Shown here: positions 27,121 through 36,073 of the stretch, piece after piece
How positions within the stretch are numbered: the first letter of the stretch is position 1
Layout of the letters: the number at the start of each line of letters is the position of its first letter
NCBI RefSeq assembly: GCF_004121055.1
Contig: NZ_PYAL01000001.1
Location: forward strand, 1,515,910-1,579,909
Source: Achromobacter aloeverae
GTDB lineage: Bacteria > Pseudomonadota > Gammaproteobacteria > Burkholderiales > Burkholderiaceae_B
Direction of reading: 5' to 3'
Length of the DNA: 64,000 bases
Notes under the pieces: model-generated
Told to the model about the DNA's origin: nothing
What the model saw: the letters and a program-made list of their open reading frames with translations, nothing else
Database searches by the model: none
Program-made: the position numbers and the translations under genes

Positions 27121-27858
27121 GCCCAGCATTTCGGGCACACCGTTCTTGATCACGAATTGAGGAGTCAAGGTTGCAACGCTTATGCTGGCGACAAGCTGCC
27201 CATTTCGATCCAGGACCGGCACCCCCAAGGCAGACATTCCCAGCGTGTACGTGTCAACGGCAAACTCCCATCCACGCTCGCGGATCTGGGTCGCGGCGCG
27301 TTCCAGCGCGACGGGATCGACCACCGTACTTGTCGTCGGCCGCTCCAGGGGGCCCTGCAGGACTTTCGCACGCTCTTCCGCCGATAAATAAGCCAACAGC
27401 ACCCGGGGTCCGCCGCTATGGTTCAAGGAAACCCGGGTGCCTATACCCGACCAGCGCGTATCGATATGCAGATCCGGACTTTTAACTCTATCCAGGCATA
27501 GCGCGGAACCGTCGAAGTATGTCCACAGGAATGACGTCGCGCCGCTGCGCTCGGCAAGACGGGTCAACGCGGGCGCCGCGACATCACGAAGGTCGTTTCC
27601 ATATTGGACCGCGGGCATGAGCAGTAGGATGCCCGCTCCAAGCGAGTAGGTTTTCGTCGTATCGTCAAACTCGATGAAGTCGCCGGAGGCCAGCGTCTGA
27701 AGCAAACGTCTTGTCGTACCTTTGTCCAGGCCGCTCAGTCGAGTCAACTCTGCGAGAGAGAGACGCGCGGTCGTCGGACCGAAGGCGCGCAGAAGCGCCA
27801 TCGCGCGTTCAACGGCACGGACTTTGGATAGAGAGCCACCCGTCTCGCCCATCACCAC
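27070..27858 (-). CDS. IclR-family transcriptional regulator
   Basis: This 262-residue protein has the N-terminal winged helix VRAVERAMALLRAFGPTTARLSLAELTRLSGLDKGTTRRLLQTL. The C-terminal effector domain includes FLWTYFDGSALCLDRVKSP, VSLNHSGGPRVLLAYLSAEE and EFAVDTYTLGMSALGVPVLD. It lies between the MHS transporter and the dimethylformamidase-like gene. Identical-style operators sit upstream of itself (shared with the divergent gene) and of the transporter, which points to local control plus autoregulation. Confidence 0.9.
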   Translation of the reverse strand: MVMGETGGSLSKVRAVERAMALLRAFGPTTARLSLAELTRLSGLDKGTTRRLLQTLASGDFIEFDDTTKTYSLGAGILLLMPAVQYGNDLRDVAAPALTRLAERSGATSFLWTYFDGSALCLDRVKSPDLHIDTRWSGIGTRVSLNHSGGPRVLLAYLSAEERAKVLQGPLERPTTSTVVDPVALERAATQIRERGWEFAVDTYTLGMSALGVPVLDRNGQLVASISVATLTPQFVIKNGVPEMLGLLQTAAAEVSARLRTG

Positions 27859-27886
27859 CCCCTTGGAACAAAAGCCATAGCATTAA

Positions 27887-27914
27887 TGTCGTCTGATGAC
27901 ACATCATATTATCT
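27887..27914. promoter_or_regulatory. Operator copy B, between iclR-type gene and dimethylformamidase-like gene
   Basis: TGTCGTC-T-GATGACA plus the same A/T-rich tail ending ATATTATCT as in copy A. It is centred about 40 bp upstream of the IclR start and covers the first codons of the divergent frame (ATG at 27896). Confidence 0.65.
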
Positions 27915-29548
27915 CCCAACATCCTGACCGGTCTTCAGTGGATGCCGGATTCGCAGTTCGACCGTTATCGGGCCCTCGGCAAGGCGCTCGCGAAACCTGG
28001 GTCGAAGTCCCCTCGCAAGAGGGCGTTGCCGCGGCCTGGTGCTATTCCGACCACCGTTCCTACCTGCCAAATGACGTCGTCCGCCTGCATGTTTCTTCAA
28101 ACCGCGATCGCGTCGGCCTGAAGATCTACCGGGAGGGCGCGAAACGAATCCTCGTGCATCAAACTGGCATACACCCGGCGAGTTTTCACGCCGTGCCTGA
28201 TCGCGCTTATGAACGTGGATGCGACTGGCCTGTTTTCTCGCAATGGACCATCCCCGCCGACACGCCGTCCGGCGCCTACCTGGTCGAGGTGGTCGATGCC
28301 AACGACGTCCCTCTCGGGCACCATGTATTCATCGTTCGCGCGCTACGCAAGCGCGAGCACGCGCTAGTACTTGTGGCTGCCACGTGTACCTGGGCCGCAT
28401 ACAACGACTGGGGCGGCGCCAACCATTATTTCGGCATGCATCCCGATACGCCTCGTGGACGTGCTCCCATCCTGTCCGCCCAGCGTCCGTGGGCCCGAGG
28501 CCAAGCCTGGCTGCCTCCGGATGCTCCTCGCTCGGTCAATACAAAGCGTCCCGACAAGGCCGGGCCTGTCCGCTACGAATTCATCGAATGGGCAGCGGCC
28601 CATGGATTCAGCAAGTACTACGCATTAGCCGGGTGGGCCTCTTACGAACGCCTGTTCCTTATGTGGGCTGAAAAACACGGTTATGTGGTGGATCTGATCA
28701 CCCAGGACGATCTGCATCACGACCATGGGGCGCTCGACGGTTACCGCTGCGCGGTATTCGTCGGCCATGACGAGTACTGGTCGCGCGAAATGCGGGATCA
28801 CGTGGATGCTTTTGTCGAGGGCGGCGGCAACGTTGCCAGATTCGCAGGGAACTTCATGTGGCAAATACGGTTGGAGGCCGGAGGCACAAGACAGGTAGCC
28901 TACAAATACGACGCTCGAACCCGCGATCCCCTCGCGGCCACGCAACCTGCGTTGATGACCAGCGCATGGGAAGACCCGCTGGTAAACCATCCCGGCGCTT
29001 CGACGTTCGGCGTAAACGGCCTGCGGGGCATTTACGCCGGATTTGGCGGGATGGCCCGGCGCGGTCCGCGCGGTTTCACCGTCTTCAGGCCGGAACACTG
29101 GGCCTTCTCGGGCTCGGGCCTGGGCTATGCAGACATGTTTGGCGACTCGGTCAATATCTTCGGCTATGAAGTGGACGGCTTGGACTACACCTTTGTCGAT
29201 GGGCGCCCCGAGCCACTGGGTACGGATGGCGCGCCTCAAGGGGTGGAGATCCTGGCTATGGGTTGGGCGACGCTATCCGAAGCCGGCCGCCCTGAAGATG
29301 CATACTCGTTCATGCTGGGTGATCGCGACACGCTTTTTCGGGCGTCCCTCCTGGCGCCGGACGCAACGGCGGAGAGCGTCCAGCGTCACAGCCGGGGCAG
29401 CGGCATGATCGTGCACTTCAAGAAAGGGGCGGGCCAGGTTTTCACGGCAGGGACCTGTGAATGGATATATGGCCTTAGCCTGGGCGAGGAGGCTGCCGAG
29501 ACCATCACCAACAATGTTCTTGTAAGGTTTCTCGGCCTGGACCGGTAA
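27896..29548 (+). CDS. N,N-dimethylformamidase beta-subunit-like protein
   Basis: This protein of up to 550 residues resembles the catalytic large subunit of N,N-dimethylformamidase, which hydrolyses formamide-type C-N bonds. Supporting blocks are AATCTWAAYNDWGGANHYFG, FIEWAAAHGFSKYYALAGWA, VVDLITQDDLHHDH, YRCAVFVGHDEYWSREMRDH and NVARFAGNFMWQIRLE. It is shorter than the roughly 760-residue DMFase subunit. The ATG at 27896 has no ribosome-binding site and lies inside an operator palindrome; GTG at 27938 is an alternative start that removes 14 poorly conserved residues. The neighbouring MHS transporter and IclR regulator suggest a small uptake-and-hydrolysis unit. Confidence 0.8.
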   Translation: MTHHIISQHPDRSSVDAGFAVRPLSGPRQGARETWVEVPSQEGVAAAWCYSDHRSYLPNDVVRLHVSSNRDRVGLKIYREGAKRILVHQTGIHPASFHAVPDRAYERGCDWPVFSQWTIPADTPSGAYLVEVVDANDVPLGHHVFIVRALRKREHALVLVAATCTWAAYNDWGGANHYFGMHPDTPRGRAPILSAQRPWARGQAWLPPDAPRSVNTKRPDKAGPVRYEFIEWAAAHGFSKYYALAGWASYERLFLMWAEKHGYVVDLITQDDLHHDHGALDGYRCAVFVGHDEYWSREMRDHVDAFVEGGGNVARFAGNFMWQIRLEAGGTRQVAYKYDARTRDPLAATQPALMTSAWEDPLVNHPGASTFGVNGLRGIYAGFGGMARRGPRGFTVFRPEHWAFSGSGLGYADMFGDSVNIFGYEVDGLDYTFVDGRPEPLGTDGAPQGVEILAMGWATLSEAGRPEDAYSFMLGDRDTLFRASLLAPDATAESVQRHSRGSGMIVHFKKGAGQVFTAGTCEWIYGLSLGEEAAETITNNVLVRFLGLDR

Positions 29549-29758
29549 TCATCGCCCAGCCTCCGGGCAGACGCGCCGCGTTGGGACATCCGCGTCTGTT
29601 CGCCATGGCCGAACAGTGTTTTCCCGCCAGGCGGCTTACTTGAAATCCTGAAACACGGCAGCATCTGGCTGGCAGGCCTTGCCCCGGTTGTGCCGCGCAA
29701 GGCCGTCCCCCTTGGTCTCTTTAATCTCTTAGTTCACACGCCTTCAGGAACACCCCGC

Positions 29759-30856
29759 ATGTCGACCACCTGCAGATTGAGCGCGCGCTGGAAAGAACGC
29801 CGCTCCCCGTTGCCCGCCGCCGTCCGGCGCTGGCTTGGCCTGGACGCCATCGCGCGGTCGCGGCTGGTCCAGGGGTCGGCCCAGCATGACGGCGAGCGCT
29901 TTCGCAATGTGGCGCCGGCGCCCGCCGAAGGCCTGGGCAAGATGCTGCGCATCGCCTGGAACATGCTGCTGCACAAGCCCAAGGACACGGTGCCGGCCGG
30001 CGCCATCCCGGTCGACGCGCTGACCGCCGGCGACCTTGCCGCCGCGCCGGACCGCAGCCTGTACCGCCTGGGGCATTCCACGCTGCTGTTCAAGCTGCAC
30101 GGCCAACTCTGGTTGACCGACCCGGTGTTCGGCGAGCGCGCGTCGCCCTTCGCGTCCATGGGCCCGCGCCGCTTTCATGCGCCGCCGATCGCGCTCGACG
30201 ACCTGCCCGCGCTGCGCGCCGTCATTCTTTCCCACGACCATTACGATCACCTCGACCGCGACACCGTTGTCGCGTTGGCGGCCAAGACCGGCGTTTTCCT
30301 GACCACGCTGGGCGTGGGCGACCGCCTGATCGAATGGGGCGTCCCCGCTCACCAGGTCCGGCAGTTCGACTGGTGGGGCGGCATCACGCTGGACGGCGTC
30401 ACCTTCACCGCGACGCCGGCGCAGCACTTTTCCGGCCGCGGCCTGCTGGACCGGAATCGCACGCTGTGGTCATCCTGGGTGATCGACGACGGTGAGGTGC
30501 GGGTCTTCTTCAGCGGCGATAGCGGCTACTTCGGCGGCTTCCGCGAAATCGGCGACAAGCTCGGCCCCTTCGATGTCACCTTCGTGGAAACCGGGGCTTA
30601 CGACAAGCAGTGGCCTTATGTCCACATGCAGCCCGAGGAAACCGTGCAGGCCCATATCGACCTGCGCGGGCGCTGCCTGGTGCCTATCCACAATGGCACC
30701 TTCGACCTGGCCATGCACCGCTGGCAGGATCCGTTCGAGCGCGTGACCACCATCGCGCGCCCGCGCGGCGTCGTACTGTCGACGCCACGCATGGGCGAGC
30801 GCCTGGACCTGGCCGCGCCCCAGGCGGGCACGCCCTGGTGGCGGGACGTGTCCTAG
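29759..30856 (+). CDS. MBL-fold metallo-hydrolase (UlaG/NAPE-PLD-like)
   Basis: This 365-residue protein has the metal-binding motif VILSHDHYDHLDRDT (H-x-H-x-D-H), a later TATPAQHFSGRG histidine, the metal-bridging Asp in VFFSGDSGYFGG and a C-terminal LVPIHNGTFDLAMH. It resembles the UlaG-like and N-acylphosphatidylethanolamine phospholipase D-like hydrolases. The start at ATG 29759 follows AGGAA; the frame is open from 29690. It converges with the LysR gene at 30873. Substrate unknown. Confidence 0.88.
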   Translation: MSTTCRLSARWKERRSPLPAAVRRWLGLDAIARSRLVQGSAQHDGERFRNVAPAPAEGLGKMLRIAWNMLLHKPKDTVPAGAIPVDALTAGDLAAAPDRSLYRLGHSTLLFKLHGQLWLTDPVFGERASPFASMGPRRFHAPPIALDDLPALRAVILSHDHYDHLDRDTVVALAAKTGVFLTTLGVGDRLIEWGVPAHQVRQFDWWGGITLDGVTFTATPAQHFSGRGLLDRNRTLWSSWVIDDGEVRVFFSGDSGYFGGFREIGDKLGPFDVTFVETGAYDKQWPYVHMQPEETVQAHIDLRGRCLVPIHNGTFDLAMHRWQDPFERVTTIARPRGVVLSTPRMGERLDLAAPQAGTPWWRDVS

Positions 30857-30872
30857 GCAGACCGGCCTGAGG

Positions 30873-31832
30873 TCAGGCTGCCGGTGGCTTCCTGGCGCGC
30901 GTTCCAGCCTTCGACGCGGACATGGACTCCCTGCACACGCGCTGCGCGATTTCCGCCACCATCATGCCGACCCGCCCCACCGAGTCCATGTGATAGGACG
31001 CGAAGAATTCGTAGGCGGGCAGTCGCACGTCCGTCTGTATGACGCGCAACTTGCGCGAGTCCATCTCCCCGAGCAGGCAGGCAGCGCTGACAGCGCCTAT
31101 CGCCAGCCCCCGCTCGGCGACGCAGACCAGCGCCTCGCTGGAATTCACCGAGTTCAGCTGTACGGGCCAGAGACCCCGTGCGCGGAAGGCCTCCTCCACC
31201 GAACCATACGTGGCCGAGTCCCGCGCATATGTGATGATGGGATAGGCCGCGAGATCGGGCAGCGACATTTTCGCGGGTAGGCGCAACCGGCTGCTCGCGA
31301 TCCATTCCGTCCGGTACGAGGCCAGGGAAACATTGCGGACGCCCGCCGCGTGCGTGGGCCCCATGATGATCGCCAGGTCGAGCTCGCCTTCGAGCAGCAA
31401 GGCTCGCAAGCGCGGCGAGGTGTCGATATTCATCTCCAGCGTATGGTGAGGCAAGTCCTTCTTGACCTCGGCGAACAGGCGTGGAAGCCAGGCGCTGACG
31501 ATAGTGCTGGTGGTGCCGATGCGTATGACCTGGTGCGCGGCCGGCGCGCCCGCGGCCTGCGTCTTGAACATGTCCGCCGTCGCCAGCAGCTGTTCCGCCG
31601 TATGCAGCAGCTGCATGCCGCGCGCGGTCAGCGTGACCTCGGTGCCGCTGCGGTCCAGCAATTTCGCGCCCAGTTCCTCCTCCAGTGCGGCAAGCCGCAG
31701 CGAAACGGCCGGCTGGGTGATATGCAGCCGATTGGCAGCCGCGCGGAAATTGCGCAAGGTGGCGACACTGACGAAGGCTTCGATCTGGCGGAGTTCCAAG
31801 GCGTTCTCTGTCGGAAGGCGCATGGATGGCAC
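30873..31832 (-). CDS. LysR-family regulator
   Basis: This 319-residue protein has the DNA-binding segment LRNFRAAANRLHITQPAVSLRLAALEEELGAKLLDR. An effector domain follows (VIRIGTTSTIVSAWLPRLF, LAIIMGPTHAAG, YPIITYARDSATYGSVEEAF, GLAIGAVSAACLLGEMD). It is divergent from the ABC transporter operon at 31954 with 121 bp of AT-rich sequence between them, so it is the likely regulator of that operon. Confidence 0.9.
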   Translation of the reverse strand: MPSMRLPTENALELRQIEAFVSVATLRNFRAAANRLHITQPAVSLRLAALEEELGAKLLDRSGTEVTLTARGMQLLHTAEQLLATADMFKTQAAGAPAAHQVIRIGTTSTIVSAWLPRLFAEVKKDLPHHTLEMNIDTSPRLRALLLEGELDLAIIMGPTHAAGVRNVSLASYRTEWIASSRLRLPAKMSLPDLAAYPIITYARDSATYGSVEEAFRARGLWPVQLNSVNSSEALVCVAERGLAIGAVSAACLLGEMDSRKLRVIQTDVRLPAYEFFASYHMDSVGRVGMMVAEIAQRVCRESMSASKAGTRARKPPAA

Positions 31833-31953
31833 GCCAATAAGTGATTTTTATCATTGAATTCCAGAAAAATAAATTAGACAAATTAGCCTACCTGCTCGAT
31901 CATTCCTTCCCATATCGGTGGCAAGAACAGCCAAGAAAACCAAAGGGGATGCA

Positions 31954-33078
31954 ATGACGGACGTTGTGCCGAAATTGTCGGTGGACCGTGTCCACAAAAG
32001 CTATGGCGCGGCACGCGCCCTCCGGGAAACCTCACTGGAAGTCGCCGCGGGCGAGTTCCTGACGCTATTGGGGCCTTCCGGCTCGGGCAAGACCACCCTC
32101 TTGATGATATTGGCGGGGCTGGGCGTGCCGGATGGCGGAGAGGTGCGCATCGATGGCCGGGTAGCGACCTATGCGCCTGTCCATGAGCGCGACATCGGCA
32201 TGGTGTTCCAGAACTACGCGCTTTTCCCCCATCTGACCGTCTACGAGAACATCGCGTTTCCCTTGCGCATGCGGCGCGTCGCGGAAAGCGAAATCCAGCG
32301 CCGGGTCCAGCGCATTCTCGATATCGTCCGCCTGCCCCACACCGCGCGGCGCCTGCCGCGTGAACTGTCGGGCGGCCAGCAGCAGCGGATCGCGCTGGCG
32401 CGTTGCGCCGTCTACGAACCATCCATCATCCTGATGGACGAACCGCTGGGCGCGCTGGACAAGAAACTGCGCGACCAGATGCAGCTGGAGATCAAGCGCC
32501 TGCATGTCGAGCTGGGGACGACCATCCTGTTCGTCACCCATGACCAGGAAGAAGCCTTGACGATGTCGGACCGGATCTGCCTGATGAACGAAGGCGGCAT
32601 CGAGCAACTGGGCACGCCTGACGATCTCTATTTCCGGCCGCGCACCGCCTTCGCCGCGGACTTCCTTGGCGGTTCCAATATCTTCGACGCGGTGCTCGAC
32701 ACGCCCGAGCCCGGGTCCATCGTGCTGCGCGGCCCCGGCGGCCAGCGCATCGTGGCAGCCGCCGGCAAGGACCGCCTCGCACCCGGCGCCGCCACGGCGT
32801 TCATGGTGCGACCGGAGCAGGTGCGCCTGCTGTCGCCCGGAGAGACGGCGGACAACCGCCTGGACGCAACCCTGGTACGCAGCCTGATGGTGGGCGCGGT
32901 GACCCGCCATTACCTGCAGCTCGACGACGGCGATACGCTGGTCGCCGTTGCCCTGACCACCGGGTCGCGGCGGGCCGCGCTCGTCCCGGGTGCGCGCGTG
33001 CAAGCCGGCTGGGCCGCGGCCGACACCGTGCTGCTCAGCGGCAAGCGTCATGTCGCCACGCAGGAGGCAGTCCAGTGA
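31954..33078 (+). CDS. ABC transporter ATP-binding protein (PotA-like)
   Basis: This 374-residue ATPase starts at ATG 31954, after AGGGGA; the upstream ATG at 31918 is less likely. Motifs are Walker A GPSGSGKTT, Q-loop (IGMVFQNYALFPHLTVYENI), signature LSGGQQQRIALARC, Walker B SIILMDEPLGALD and the H-loop in ILFVTHDQEEALT. A TOBE domain follows (about residues 275-365). It energises the permease that overlaps its stop codon (ATGA). With the next two genes it forms a polyamine/opine-type importer. Confidence 0.93.
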   Translation: MTDVVPKLSVDRVHKSYGAARALRETSLEVAAGEFLTLLGPSGSGKTTLLMILAGLGVPDGGEVRIDGRVATYAPVHERDIGMVFQNYALFPHLTVYENIAFPLRMRRVAESEIQRRVQRILDIVRLPHTARRLPRELSGGQQQRIALARCAVYEPSIILMDEPLGALDKKLRDQMQLEIKRLHVELGTTILFVTHDQEEALTMSDRICLMNEGGIEQLGTPDDLYFRPRTAFAADFLGGSNIFDAVLDTPEPGSIVLRGPGGQRIVAAAGKDRLAPGAATAFMVRPEQVRLLSPGETADNRLDATLVRSLMVGAVTRHYLQLDDGDTLVAVALTTGSRRAALVPGARVQAGWAAADTVLLSGKRHVATQEAVQ

Positions 33079-34895
33079 ACGCTCCGCGCGAACTGCAACT
33101 GGGCCGCGCCGGCTACCGGCCCATGCTGCGCAGGCCCGCATGGCTGCGCCACTGGACCCTCTGGCCAGCGCTGGCCGTCCTGCTGCTGGTCTTTATCGTT
33201 CCCGTGGCGCAGTTATTGTGGCAAAGCGTCGCCGGCGCCGATGGCCGCCTCGACGCGGCGAACTACACCAGGCTGTTCCAGACCTCGCTCTACCTGCGCC
33301 TGCTGGGCAGCACCTTCCGGATCGCCGCCTGGACGACGATCGTCTGCCTGGTGGTCGGCTATCCCGTGGCGTACCTGCTCGCCAATGTCGGGCAGCGCAC
33401 GCGCGGCAGACTGCTCATATGGGTGCTGATGCCGTTCTGGACCAGCGTGCTGGTGCGCAGCTTCGCCTGGATGGTGATCCTGGGCCGCGAAGGCCTGCTG
33501 AACCAGTGGCTGCAAGGACTGGGACTGGCAAAGGAGCCGCTGGAGCTGATGTACAACCTGGCTGCGGTGCTGGTAGGGATGGCCCATGCATTGATGCCCC
33601 TGGCCATCATGACCATGCTGGCCGTCATGCAGAACATCGACGGCAACCTGACGCGGGCGGCGGCGACCATGGGCGCGCGCGGCGCGCACGTGTTCTGGCG
33701 CATCTACTTCCCGCTGTCGCTGCCGGGCGTCGCGGCCGCCGGCCTGCTGACGTTCATTTCCGCCCTCGGCTTCTTCATCACGCCCACCCTGCTGGGCAGT
33801 CCTCGCGAAGCCATGATCGCGCAGATCATCGTGACGCAGATCGATGAAACCCTGAACTGGGGCTTCGCCGGCGCGGTGGCCATGCTGCTGCTGATTGCCT
33901 CCATCGCCGTGTTCTACCTCTTCGACCGCCTGCTGGGCATGGCTGCCCTGACCGGTGACTCCGGCGAGGTGGCGAACCAGTCCCGTCCCGGGATGCTGCG
34001 GCGGGCGGGCATATGGCTGGGCCGTTATGCGCTGTCCACGATGGGATGGCTGTGCGCATGGACCGGCCAGGCCTTCGAGGCGCTGACGCGTCGCGCGGGT
34101 CACCGCCGCCCGCAGTTCCCCAAGCGCTGGGGGCTGTGGACGTTCGGCCTGACGGCCATCCTGTTCCTGGCCGCGCCGTCCTTCTTCCTGGTGCCCATTT
34201 CGTTTTCCGCCAACAACTATTTCGCATGGCCGCCCAAGGGCTTTTCCTTGCAGTGGTACGACGCCTACTTCTCCTCCACGCTGTGGCAGCAGGCCACGTT
34301 GCGCTCGGTCGGCGTGGGCCTGGCGACGGCGGCCGCTTCCCTGCTGCTGGGCGTTCCGTGCGCCTTCGTCCTTGCCCGCCACAGGCTGCGCGGCAAGTCG
34401 GGCATCATGGCCTTGCTGCTAATGCCCATGGTGATGCCGCACATCATTGTCGCCCTGGCCCTTTTCTATGCATTTTCCAAGGTCGGGCTGGTCGGCACAT
34501 CGACCGGCCTGGTGCTGGGGCATACGGTCTTTGCCCTGCCCTACGTCGTCATCACGGTCATGGCGGTCCTGCGCAACTATGACACGCGGCTGGACCAGGC
34601 GGCCTATACGCTGGGCGCCACACGATTGACGACATTCCGCCGCATCACGCTGCCCCTCATCGGGACGGGGATCATGACGGCTTTCCTGTTCGCCTTCGTC
34701 AAGTCCTTCGATGAATTGACGGTCGCGCTGTTCGTCAGCGGCGGCGTGTCAACCACGCTACCTCGCCAGATGTGGACCGATGCCCTGCTGAACGTCACGC
34801 CTACGCTGGCCGCCGTATCGACCGTCATCCTGGTCTTCGTCACCGCCGTGATTTTCTGCGGCGAGTATCTGAAAAAGCGGGGCGCCCACCGCTAG
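33075..34895 (+). CDS. Fused ABC transporter permease (PotB-PotC-like)
   Basis: This 606-residue protein joins two permease domains that are usually separate. Each half has its own EAA-type coupling loop: ATMGARGAHVFWRIYFPLSL in the first and YTLGATRLTTFRRITLPLIG in the second. A hydrophilic linker (about residues 285-345) carries Arg-rich stretches and an additional hydrophobic segment. It forms the transmembrane channel of the importer. The start overlaps the ATPase stop by four bases. Confidence 0.92.
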   Translation: MNAPRELQLGRAGYRPMLRRPAWLRHWTLWPALAVLLLVFIVPVAQLLWQSVAGADGRLDAANYTRLFQTSLYLRLLGSTFRIAAWTTIVCLVVGYPVAYLLANVGQRTRGRLLIWVLMPFWTSVLVRSFAWMVILGREGLLNQWLQGLGLAKEPLELMYNLAAVLVGMAHALMPLAIMTMLAVMQNIDGNLTRAAATMGARGAHVFWRIYFPLSLPGVAAAGLLTFISALGFFITPTLLGSPREAMIAQIIVTQIDETLNWGFAGAVAMLLLIASIAVFYLFDRLLGMAALTGDSGEVANQSRPGMLRRAGIWLGRYALSTMGWLCAWTGQAFEALTRRAGHRRPQFPKRWGLWTFGLTAILFLAAPSFFLVPISFSANNYFAWPPKGFSLQWYDAYFSSTLWQQATLRSVGVGLATAAASLLLGVPCAFVLARHRLRGKSGIMALLLMPMVMPHIIVALALFYAFSKVGLVGTSTGLVLGHTVFALPYVVITVMAVLRNYDTRLDQAAYTLGATRLTTFRRITLPLIGTGIMTAFLFAFVKSFDELTVALFVSGGVSTTLPRQMWTDALLNVTPTLAAVSTVILVFVTAVIFCGEYLKKRGAHR

Positions 34896-34962
34896 GCGGC
34901 CACGCCCACCGGCACGGGCCGCCGGTCGCCAGGCCCACCCTCAACTTGCATCTGGAGCCAGC

Positions 34963-36051
34963 ATGCAGACTTATCCGCACTCGCCATCTCGCCGTGCCGC
35001 CCTGCGCACGCTAGCAGCCGGCGCGGCCGCGATCGCCGCGCCCACCGTCTGGACGCGCAGCTACGCGGCCCAGACACTGGTCGTCTCCGATCCCGGCGGT
35101 ATCTACACCACCGCGTACACGGAGGCCTATTACCAGCCCTTCACGAAAGAAACCGGCATCCAGATCGTTCCGGTCGTGCGACGGTCCAATCCGGCCGCCG
35201 AATTCAAGGCCCAGGTTTCCACCCAGAACTTCAATTGGGACCTGAGCGGCGGCGTCACGTCGGATGTCTCGGACCTGCTCATCGCGCAGAAACTGGTCGA
35301 CAAGATCGACCTGTCGGGAGACGCCATGGCCGCCATCCCCGCGGATTGCAAGAACGACTACTACCTGGCGGATTCGGGCGTGACCTTCGTGCTGGCCTAT
35401 CGCACGGACCGGTACAAGAACGCCCCCACCTCCTACGCCGATCTGTGGGACACCGAGAAATTCCCCGGCCGTCGCGCACTGCGCAAGCTGGCTCGCGACA
35501 TGATAGAAATCGCCTTGCGCGCCGACGGCGTGCCGGGCGGCCCGGAAATCTACAAGGTCTTGTCGACGCCGGCTGGCTGGGATCGCGCTTTCGCCAAGCT
35601 CAGCCAGATCCGTCCGCAGGTGAAGGTGTGGTGGGACTCCTCGCCGCAGAGCACGCAACTGTTGCAAAGCGGCGAAGTCGACATGTGCCCGACCTTCAAT
35701 GGTCGGGCACAGGCGGCGGCCGACGCGGGCGCGCCGGTGGCCCTGGTCTGGAACGAAGGGCTGTACAGCCTCGCGGGCTGGGCCATCCCCCGTGGCGCGC
35801 CCAAGGCCGACCTGGCGCGACGCTTCATCCAGTTCTGCGCCCGCGCGGACCGCCAGGCCGCCTACACCAGCAAGCTGGTCAACGGCCCCACGAACCCGGA
35901 CGCCTACCGCTATATCGCCAAGGAACTTGCGGTCAAGCTGCCGACCTATCCCGACAATCTCGCCCGCAGCCGCCGCCTGGACGACGCGTTCTGGTCGCGC
36001 AACAAGGCGATGTCGGATCAACGCTTCAACGAATGGCTGCTGCAAGGCTGA
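34963..36051 (+). CDS. ABC transporter substrate-binding protein (PotD-like)
   Basis: This 362-residue periplasmic protein has a twin-arginine-like leader (SPSRRAALRTLAAGAAAIAA, then A-x-A near residue 36), suggesting export by Tat. The mature part resembles PotD/iron-type binding proteins: LVVSDPGGIYTTAYTEAYYQ, FKAQVSTQNFNWDLSGGVTS, LADSGVTFVLAYRTDRYK and MCPTFNGRAQAAADAGAPVA. It lies 67 bp after the permease. The substrate is unknown but probably feeds the two enzymes that follow. Confidence 0.9.
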   Translation: MQTYPHSPSRRAALRTLAAGAAAIAAPTVWTRSYAAQTLVVSDPGGIYTTAYTEAYYQPFTKETGIQIVPVVRRSNPAAEFKAQVSTQNFNWDLSGGVTSDVSDLLIAQKLVDKIDLSGDAMAAIPADCKNDYYLADSGVTFVLAYRTDRYKNAPTSYADLWDTEKFPGRRALRKLARDMIEIALRADGVPGGPEIYKVLSTPAGWDRAFAKLSQIRPQVKVWWDSSPQSTQLLQSGEVDMCPTFNGRAQAAADAGAPVALVWNEGLYSLAGWAIPRGAPKADLARRFIQFCARADRQAAYTSKLVNGPTNPDAYRYIAKELAVKLPTYPDNLARSRRLDDAFWSRNKAMSDQRFNEWLLQG

Positions 36052-36073
36052 GCCCCGCGCCAAGGACTGCAGA

